Origin: Planctomycetota bacterium | GTDB taxonomy: Bacteria; Planctomycetota; Phycisphaerae; Sedimentisphaerales; Anaerohalosphaeraceae | Direction: 5' to 3' | Assembly: GCA_012519365.1 (NCBI GenBank) | Contig: JAAYQH010000201.1 | Span: forward strand, 1 to 6,128 | DNA length: 6,128 nucleotides | Part shown: positions 1 to 4,927 of the stretch, piece after piece | Numbering within the stretch: position 1 is the first letter of the stretch | Layout of the letters: each line of letters opens with the position of its first letter | Translations under genes and position numbers: made by a program | Notes under the pieces: model-generated | The model's database searches: none | What the model was told of the DNA's origin: nothing | The model's input: the letters and a program-made list of their open reading frames with translations, nothing else

Positions 1-2659
1 ACAACATATTGAAAAATTTTGCATAATGAGTAAACAATCCTTTGACAACCAAGCTTGCTGAACCAACGGCCACTTGATGATCTTCGACCGTTCTGAAACC
101 AAATAATACATCGGTAAAATAGTAATGTGGGTGAAAATTAAGAGGCGGATTAAAACTTTTTTCATAGTCATAAGCCCCGTCTACATAGTCAACGATCAAT
201 TCAGCATTCATTGTTGCCACATTGCGAAGGCCGTAACAGGATTCAAGCACCAGTATTCGAATATCACCGGGACGAAATCCAAAGTGATCAAATGTATAAG
301 CCTTTTCTAAAGAACGTGACAGATATTGATAGCCTTCTGGTACAGATCGATTTCGGTCAAGCCACCTTCTGGAATTGTGAGATACCCAAATCCCATCATT
401 AAATAAAACGCGAGTTCGCGGAGTTCTCAACAACGACCATGCTTTTCTTGCCCTGTAATGCCCATGTGCGTTGATATGCAGGTATCGAATATTTGGAAAC
501 TTTCTTCGGACGCTGTGAATTATATCGTATGATACTTGATTATGTTCGCCATATCCCTTAAGTGCTATGACCTGTATGCCTTTGTTTTTCATTGTTTGCC
601 ATGCAAATCTGGCGGTTCCTGTGTCTGTGTAGTTTGCACCCTGTGTTGCCCCATCCGCCAACATACAAATAACTAGGCCCGTTACGGCATTTATGGGTTT
701 ACCTCCGAGTGCTAAAATGGATGAGCTTCCCGATGATGCGTTAATCATTTCTTCGAAGACTTCATCGAATGGAGATTCCTGGCTCAATTCTACCAGAAGT
801 GTTGGTACGCAAGAGTATGTAAGTTCCAGATTCACATCATTGTTGCCAAATATATCATTGGGATCAATGATTGCCACAAAATCCTCGGTGTAATCTTTAG
901 ACCATTGAACTTGTTCGTCAATATCTTTTATAGATAAATATGCGGTGTTTCCTTCTGCAACGTTTCCCCTGATAATAAACGGCTTTGAAGGATCAGGAAA
1001 CTTTTCGTACGTGATGTTGCTCAGTGGGGTGTTAAATGAATAGGTAACCGGTACTGTGGCGTAGGCGTTCCCATCCTGACCGAGAACAACAGCTCTGAGT
1101 TGGTGGTCTCCATTTTTAAAGTTTCTTTTGTCAATAATAAAAACAGTATTGTCTTGCGGTTCTCTGGTTGCCACATGTTCCTCATCCAAGAAGATGGCAA
1201 AATGATCAACATCCACAAGATTCGGATCTTTACAGGTAACAACCAGACGATTCGGCATATCTTCGACATGCAGTCGTATTTGCCTGGCTCCGGTACAGAG
1301 CCAATTCTTAGCAAAAAGATTGAGATCGTTAACATCCACAATGCCATCTAAATCAAAGTCTGCAAAAGAGTAGCCGTTCGGATCCGGAAAGTTAACGGGG
1401 TTCTCCACAGATCCCTCTTCGGTTAGCCAATCCTTTGATAATACTCTAAAATCCCCAAGGTCAACAATTCCATTACCATCAAAATCCCCCCTCATCTCAA
1501 CAGCGATTTCTGAATAATAATTTTGAGGCAATGCAACGCCATATCCAATCCCAAAGTTTCCTCGTGGAACAGGTGTGCTGAATATTGAAGTCAGCATTTG
1601 TTGTGGACTTTGCAAAATGCTTTCTCTTAACTCTGCGGTGGCAACCGGGCTATTCGGGTCAACATAATACGGCCAATCGTTTGGGTCTGTGGGTGTTTCG
1701 AAAGGGTTTTCAATTAAATACATTGGATTAGACTGAAAATTTGGATCGGCCAAGTTGCAATCGAAGTAATTGCCGTAGTAAGCAAGATTCGACATTATAG
1801 GCGGATAAAACCCCCCATCACCAATATACCAGCCACAATAACTGTTTGTGATGATGTTATTGGTAATCCCTACCAAATCAATATAGGCCGGATTTTGCAA
1901 ACAAGACAATACCACACCGTATGATGACGGTTCAAAGTTGTTATCAATTGTCAAATTGTCAAATTTAAAAGCGATTTCCTCTTGAGCGGCACCATTTACT
2001 TGGGCATAAACCGAGATGATATTCCAAAAAAAGAAACAGAATCGCACATCTGTTATTTTATCGTATGATTCTTGATAAACTGGGTAGTCAGATTCAATGA
2101 ATCGACAGTTGGTTATCGCATTATTCAAGCGATTATTATATATCTGTATATTGCACCATCCACCGAAAAAATCAATGAACTGCAAAACGGAGTTTGCCGA
2201 GGAAGCTTCCTCAATAACAATAAATTCTGTCGACGTGTAGTCTGATTCAATGACGATCGGATCATACAAACCGCCTTTCATGAAAATATGTCCTGACCGT
2301 ACAGAGTCTCCTGTTATGATGATACTTGATGTGCCTGTTTTGTAGATAGTTGCACCCTGTTTTACTCTAAAGCTTCCGTAAACAAAGAAAACGGAGTTGT
2401 GCATATCTAAAAACGTTTTGATCTCAAGAAAACCATCCACATCAACAATGCAATTGTCCAACACTAAAGTTTCATATTGAACAAATGCATCTTCGGGGAT
2501 GTAGATTAGTTTGTTAGAGTATGAAACTGTACCTGAAAACTGATTCACACCTGTCAGCACTAAGTCGTATTCAGCAGACGCCGTTCCGCAAAAGTAAAAG
2601 ATGCCCCAAACTAACAAAGAGAAACTATGTTTTGGTGCAAAAATAACTCTTTCTTTCAT
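1..2659 (-). CDS. Large secreted protein: beta-helix-like region, dockerin EF-hand pair, Ig-like linker and clan CD (caspase-fold) peptidase-like domain; 3' end outside window
   Basis: An uninterrupted minus-strand frame of 886 codons begins at the ATG at 2659-2657 and reaches the left edge without a stop. The start is supported by GAAAGGAGAG about 8 nt upstream and by a signal peptide: basic MKER, a hydrophobic stretch, and a likely cleavage site GTASA|EYD near residue 29. Residues ~35-375 are rich in Asn, Ile and Val, with short strand-turn repeats (NNRLNNAITNCRFIES, ITNNIITNSYCGW) that suggest a right-handed parallel beta-helix. Residues 392-404 and 434-446 are two EF-hand loops (DFDGNGIVDLGDF, DFDLDGIVDVNDL), each followed by a helix ending in WL, which is a dockerin type I-like pair. 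Residues ~456-650 look like Ig-like beta domains. Residues ~655-870 resemble a caspase fold: strand GLVICML, then YLHINAHGHY with His732-Gly733, then RILVLESCYG with Cys808. The domain style fits a planctomycete exoprotein. Substrate and activity are unknown, and cofactor calcium for the EF-hands is inferred. The sequence is more AT-rich than its right-hand neighbours. Confidence 0.88.
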   Translation of the reverse strand, partial: MKERVIFAPKHSFSLLVWGIFYFCGTASAEYDLVLTGVNQFSGTVSYSNKLIYIPEDAFVQYETLVLDNCIVDVDGFLEIKTFLDMHNSVFFVYGSFRVKQGATIYKTGTSSIIITGDSVRSGHIFMKGGLYDPIVIESDYTSTEFIVIEEASSANSVLQFIDFFGGWCNIQIYNNRLNNAITNCRFIESDYPVYQESYDKITDVRFCFFFWNIISVYAQVNGAAQEEIAFKFDNLTIDNNFEPSSYGVVLSCLQNPAYIDLVGITNNIITNSYCGWYIGDGGFYPPIMSNLAYYGNYFDCNLADPNFQSNPMYLIENPFETPTDPNDWPYYVDPNSPVATAELRESILQSPQQMLTSIFSTPVPRGNFGIGYGVALPQNYYSEIAVEMRGDFDGNGIVDLGDFRVLSKDWLTEEGSVENPVNFPDPNGYSFADFDLDGIVDVNDLNLFAKNWLCTGARQIRLHVEDMPNRLVVTCKDPNLVDVDHFAIFLDEEHVATREPQDNTVFIIDKRNFKNGDHQLRAVVLGQDGNAYATVPVTYSFNTPLSNITYEKFPDPSKPFIIRGNVAEGNTAYLSIKDIDEQVQWSKDYTEDFVAIIDPNDIFGNNDVNLELTYSCVPTLLVELSQESPFDEVFEEMINASSGSSSILALGGKPINAVTGLVICMLADGATQGANYTDTGTARFAWQTMKNKGIQVIALKGYGEHNQVSYDIIHSVRRKFPNIRYLHINAHGHYRARKAWSLLRTPRTRVLFNDGIWVSHNSRRWLDRNRSVPEGYQYLSRSLEKAYTFDHFGFRPGDIRILVLESCYGLRNVATMNAELIVDYVDGAYDYEKSFNPPLNFHPHYYFTDVLFGFRTVEDHQVAVGSASLVVKGLFTHYAKFFNML

Positions 2660-2666
2660 TTTTCTG

Positions 2667-2676
2667 CTCTCCTTTC
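2667..2676 (-). promoter_or_regulatory. Shine-Dalgarno site of the large secreted-protein gene
   Basis: The minus strand reads GAAAGGAGAG, then GCAGAAAA-type spacing before the ATG at 2659. The AGGAG core lies about 8-9 nt from the start codon, which is ordinary spacing. This site decides the start, because the same reading frame then enters a convincing signal peptide. An almost identical copy, GAAAGGAGGG, sits at 2701-2710 without a good start codon at the usual distance. The 5' bases of this site (2675-2676) also belong to an inverted repeat, so pairing there could influence access by the ribosome. Confidence 0.75.
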
Positions 2677-2700
2677 AAAATAGATTTTTTCCTATTTTGA
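2675..2700 (-). repeat. Perfect 9-bp inverted repeat between two SD-like sequences
   Basis: On the minus strand TCAAAATAG (2700-2692) and CTATTTTGA (2683-2675) are exact reverse complements separated by an 8-nt A-rich loop. The repeat is flanked on both sides by near-identical purine-rich decamers: GAAAGGAGGG at 2710-2701 and GAAAGGAGAG at 2676-2667, the latter overlapping the arm by two bases. As RNA it would form a small AU-rich hairpin immediately upstream of the functional ribosome binding site. As DNA it could be an operator. Which applies cannot be decided from sequence. The minus strand also reads a 14-codon frame (MARERRVKIGKNLF, 2719-2675) whose stop lies in the repeat; it lacks a properly spaced ribosome site, so I do not call it a gene. 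Confidence 0.6.
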
Positions 2701-2732
2701 CCCTCCTTTCACGAGCCATCCCCGTAAAAAAG

Positions 2733-2860
2733 AGGCACCGCCGAAACATGCGCAACCGAGGCCCTGCAAGGCCTTACCGCAACACGCCGACAGCGCCCCT
2801 GTTTGGGGCACTGGCTTGACGTTTGCGGTTTAAAATTTGCAGGTTTCGGTTGCAACGCCT
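2733..2860 (-). ncRNA. Long nested hairpin element in the leader of the large gene; candidate cis-regulatory RNA or palindromic repeat, family not recognised
   Basis: Three nested stems can be traced by eye. The outer arms 2752-2759/2846-2853 pair over 8 bp (GCAACCGA/TCGGTTGC). The middle arms 2763-2769/2837-2843 pair over 7 bp (CCTGCAA/TTGCAGG). The inner arms 2776-2788/2818-2829 pair over 12 bp with one bulged base. A terminal hairpin 2791-2799/2805-2813 has 9 bp and a 5-nt loop. Two positions are G-U wobbles if the minus strand is the RNA but C-A mismatches if the plus strand is, which points to a minus-strand transcript, the same direction as the large gene ~95 nt downstream. Flanking arms 2733-2736/2857-2860 and 2741-2747/2843-2849 give an alternative pairing next to a minus-strand T-run at 2731-2726. 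I compared it from memory with c-di-GMP, cobalamin, fluoride and guanidine riboswitches and integron attC sites and found no match. A dispersed palindromic repeat is the main alternative. Confidence 0.55.
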
Positions 2861-2893
2861 AAGTCCAGCAGACTTTCAGATTATTCACTTTTG

Positions 2894-2902
2894 ACTATAT
2901 CA
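2894..2902 (-). promoter_or_regulatory. Possible extended -10 promoter for the large secreted-protein gene
   Basis: The minus strand reads TGATATAGT, fitting the extended -10 pattern TGnTATAAT with one mismatch. It lies in an AT-rich stretch (2881-2940) between the ilv-like stop and the hairpin element. No good -35 hexamer lies 16-18 bp upstream, although extended -10 promoters can work without one. A start near 2887 would give a leader of roughly 230 nt containing the whole hairpin element and the inverted repeat. The neighbouring palindrome ATTTTATAAAAT (2916-2927) may simply reflect base composition. Read-through from the upstream minus-strand gene is also possible. Confidence 0.3.
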
Positions 2903-2960
2903 TAAATCTCTCGATATTTTATAAAATTAACTCAGAAAATTTCGCTAATCTGTTATATGG

Positions 2961-3266
2961 CTATTCCTCGGTTTTGGTCCGTGTCTGTCGGGCCATGGCG
3001 ACGGTGCCGGTGCGAACCATACTTTTGATGCCGTAGGGTCGGCAGGCGTCGATAAAGGCCTCAATCTTACTTTCCGGACCGGCAATTTCTACCATAACGA
3101 TTTTTTGGGCAATGTCCACAACTTTTCCGTTAAACATCTCAATTAAAGCCATCATTTCCGGCCTTTTTTCAGGTGGGCAAGTTACGCTGATCAGCATCAG
3201 GTCGCGCGCGACGACATCCTGGCCGATAAAGTCCTGCACCTTGACCACCGGCACGATTTTGGCCAT
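2961..3266 (-). CDS. Acetolactate synthase small subunit-like protein, C-terminal regulatory domain only (101 aa)
   Basis: The product lines up with the second half of the IlvH/IlvN small subunit of acetohydroxyacid synthase, the first enzyme of branched-chain amino acid synthesis. AKIVPVVKVQDF matches the inter-domain segment (KLVDVLRVSEL in E. coli IlvH, from memory). RDLMLISV, GKVVDIAQKIVMVEIAG and KIEAFIDACRPYGIKSMVRTGTVAMAR match the C-terminal domain to its end. The N-terminal ACT domain, which binds the feedback inhibitor valine and contacts the catalytic subunit, is missing: full-length family members run ~160 residues. An in-frame TGA lies 11 codons before the ATG, so the frame cannot extend. 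The codons just upstream (IEPESEQ) still resemble the family linker. The ribosome site before the ATG is poor, whereas AAGGGGA about 22 nt upstream has no start codon at proper spacing. No ilvB or ilvC is nearby. It may be a standalone regulatory domain or a 5'-truncated remnant. Confidence 0.8.
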   Translation of the reverse strand: MAKIVPVVKVQDFIGQDVVARDLMLISVTCPPEKRPEMMALIEMFNGKVVDIAQKIVMVEIAGPESKIEAFIDACRPYGIKSMVRTGTVAMARQTRTKTEE

Positions 3267-3313
3267 TTGTTCGCTTTCGGGCTCAATCCCCTTACGTCAA
3301 GTTGTAATGGGGC

Positions 3314-3342
3314 TTGCAATTTGTCGGCCAGCGACCTATAAT
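3314..3342 (+). promoter_or_regulatory. Sigma-70-type promoter of the MFS transporter gene
   Basis: A -35 hexamer TTGCAA (3314-3319) and a perfect -10 hexamer TATAAT (3337-3342) are separated by exactly 17 bp. Transcription would start near 3349, giving a leader of about 24 nt before the ATG at 3373. This is the best promoter match in the window, and it supports the downstream ATG over the longer in-frame extension to 3112, which would start upstream of the promoter and overlap the ilv-like gene on the other strand. Confidence 0.7.
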
Positions 3343-3343
3343 A

Positions 3344-3371
3344 GCGGTTTTTGTGTGTCAGGGAAAACCGC
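3344..3371 (+). repeat. Perfect 8-bp inverted repeat spanning the transcription start and ribosome site of the transporter gene
   Basis: GCGGTTTT (3344-3351) and AAAACCGC (3364-3371) are exact reverse complements around a 12-nt loop. The left arm begins one base after the -10 box and the right arm ends one base before the ATG. The only Shine-Dalgarno-like sequence, AGGGA (3360-3364), lies in the loop and at the base of the right arm. As DNA this placement suits a repressor operator over the start site. As RNA, only part of the left arm would be transcribed if initiation is near 3349, so the operator reading is somewhat better supported. Confidence 0.5.
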
Positions 3372-3372
3372 T

Positions 3373-4809
3373 ATGAACAGTAAGCAGAAAAAAGAACAAA
3401 ACCGAAAACCCTTTTTTGCCAAATGGGCCAATGTGCCGTTTGCACCGGCTAAATGGCCGTTTTTTTACGGCTGGATGATTGTGGCCGTTGCGACGCTCTC
3501 GATCGTCTGTTCCGTTCCCGGACAGACCGCCGGCGTGGGGGTCTTTACCAACCACATCATCGACACACTGGGGATGACCCGCGACGAACTGAGTTTGGCT
3601 TATATGGTCGGCACGCTGACCAGCGGCTTTATTCTGCCGTTTTCCGGTCGTCTGCTGGATATCATCGGGGTACGACTGATGAGTCTGTGTGTCTCGGTGG
3701 GGCTGGCAGTCAGTTTGCTGATTTTATCGCAGGTCGATCGGCTGGCCGAGATGTTAAAGGCATTTTTTCATTCCGTTTCGGCCGGGATTCCCGGCATAGA
3801 AACGCTGGCCGAGGTGCTGTCCCGATTTTTCCCCTCCGGCCTGTCGGTTGGCGCAGCTGCGGCATTGGCGTTTTTGCTGATTCGTTTCTTCGGCCAGGGC
3901 AATATGACCACCGTCGGCCGGGTGGCGATGGGACGTTGGTTTAATCGGCACCGCGGCATGGCAACCGCAATCTCCGGCGTGCCTGTAACATTCGTATTCA
4001 ACGCCGCCCCATGGCTGCTGACCGGACTGATCTCTGCAGTCGGCTGGCGACAGGCCTGCCGGCTCATGGCCGGCATTGTCGGCATCGGAATGGCCGCAAT
4101 CGGCGTACTGTTCTTTCGAGACAACCCGGAAGAATGCGGCCTGACGATGGACGGTACGCCTCAGACAGCCGAAGCCCAACAAAAACATCCTGACCTGCAC
4201 CCAATTTATCGAGATTTTACGCGACGTGAAGCCCTTGGCTCTTTGGCCTTCTGGACAATTACCTTGATTTTGTCCCTGCACAGCATGATTATCACCGCGG
4301 TTGCGTTTCATATTACCGACTTCGGCGCTGATATGGGCAAAACCAGTGCCGAAGCGACGCGGCTGTTTCTATACTTTGTGTTCATCACCCTGCCGGTGCG
4401 TTTTGCAACCGCTTATGTAATGGACCGGACACGGATTCCGGTGACCTGGATTCTCGCGACTGTGTCGGCGACTATAGCCGGAGGCCTGGCAGGGCTTATT
4501 TTCTTTGATACAGCCCCGGGATTTATCCTGACAATCTTAATGTTAGGCCTTAGCGGCGGGATATGGGGGGTACTGGTCGATGCGTCGCTGCCGCGCTTTT
4601 TTGGCCGAAAGCATCTTGGAGCAATCAGCGGAACCGTTATGTCCGCAATGGTGCTCAGCAGCGCAATGGGGCCGGTTCTGTTCAGTTATGGCAAGACCTA
4701 TCTGGGCAGCTACCGAGCCATGCTGATTTGGCTGCTCATCCTGCCGATTGTCATCTTCGCGATGAGTCTGTTTGCCCGCAATCCGCAGAACCGTTACAAG
4801 CCCGCATAA
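3373..4809 (+). CDS. Major facilitator superfamily (MFS) transporter, OFA/monocarboxylate-like
   Basis: This is a 478-residue inner-membrane protein with about 12 hydrophobic segments, the usual MFS size and a little over. Cytoplasmic N-terminal residues 1-30 are basic; TM1 begins at FYGWMIVAVATL (~31). GRLLDIIGVR (92-101) is the motif A loop between TM2 and TM3. RWFNRHRGMATAISG (188-202) and PRFFGRKHLGAISG (407-420) resemble signatures of the oxalate/formate antiporter and monocarboxylate branches. Residues ~250-290 form the hydrophilic central loop. Residues 121-156, between TM3 and TM4, form an unusually long amphipathic segment (VDRLAEMLKAFF ... EVLSRFF). The start at 3373 is chosen because it follows a near-consensus promoter and AGGGA eight bases upstream; the frame is open back to 3112, but that would overlap the ilv-like gene. 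The substrate cannot be inferred, since neither neighbour is functionally linked; a small organic anion is a family-based guess. Confidence 0.88.
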   Translation: MNSKQKKEQNRKPFFAKWANVPFAPAKWPFFYGWMIVAVATLSIVCSVPGQTAGVGVFTNHIIDTLGMTRDELSLAYMVGTLTSGFILPFSGRLLDIIGVRLMSLCVSVGLAVSLLILSQVDRLAEMLKAFFHSVSAGIPGIETLAEVLSRFFPSGLSVGAAAALAFLLIRFFGQGNMTTVGRVAMGRWFNRHRGMATAISGVPVTFVFNAAPWLLTGLISAVGWRQACRLMAGIVGIGMAAIGVLFFRDNPEECGLTMDGTPQTAEAQQKHPDLHPIYRDFTRREALGSLAFWTITLILSLHSMIITAVAFHITDFGADMGKTSAEATRLFLYFVFITLPVRFATAYVMDRTRIPVTWILATVSATIAGGLAGLIFFDTAPGFILTILMLGLSGGIWGVLVDASLPRFFGRKHLGAISGTVMSAMVLSSAMGPVLFSYGKTYLGSYRAMLIWLLILPIVIFAMSLFARNPQNRYKPA

Positions 4810-4927
4810 TAGCCGCAAGACACAACCCGGCGATTTGGCCAAGGGATACCTGAAAAAACCATCCCCACCCGGCAAAGACACAGTTCGCCGATTCGCCTTT
4901 CGCTCCGGCTCGGTTTCTTTTGCCCTG
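4810..4927. other. Convergent intergenic gap with no clear terminator
   Basis: The transporter and proS converge on this 118-bp gap, so a bidirectional terminator would be expected. There is a minus-strand T-run (A-run on the plus strand near 4853-4858) and a plus-strand TTTCTTTT near 4914-4921, but I could not find a convincing GC-rich hairpin directly before either. No small gene is evident. Termination may be Rho-dependent or use a weaker structure. Confidence 0.45.

Noticed and set aside
125..1351. Several short plus-strand and minus-strand frames in the left part
   Set aside because: They lie inside the 886-codon minus-strand gene in other frames and have no ribosome sites or recognisable domains.
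2601..2819. 72-codon plus-strand frame near the start of the large gene
   Set aside because: It spans the antisense of the signal peptide, the ribosome site and the hairpin element, and shows no family features.
2752..2860. Integron attC site or a known riboswitch (c-di-GMP-I, cobalamin)
   Set aside because: GTTRRRY/RYYYAAC core boxes are not correctly placed for attC. The GCAAAGCC and GGTTGCC-type cores of c-di-GMP-I and the GCCACTG box of cobalamin riboswitches are absent.
2891..2925. Plus-strand promoter TTGACT ... TATTTT
   Set aside because: The -10 is poor and it would transcribe into the antisense of the ilv-like gene with no plus-strand gene to serve before 3373.
3112..3372. In-frame N-terminal extension of the transporter back to an ATG at 3112
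   Set aside because: It would start upstream of the TATAAT promoter, run antisense through the ilv-like gene, and add a hydrophilic, non-family sequence before TM1. The ATG at 3373 has a promoter and ribosome site.
3754..4311. Antisense open frames within the transporter gene
   Set aside because: Composition-driven shadows of a GC-rich gene; the products are low-complexity, rich in Gln, Arg and Ala, and match nothing recognisable.
4845..4921. Intrinsic terminators for proS and the transporter
   Set aside because: T-runs are present, but I found no stable GC-rich hairpin directly preceding them on either strand.
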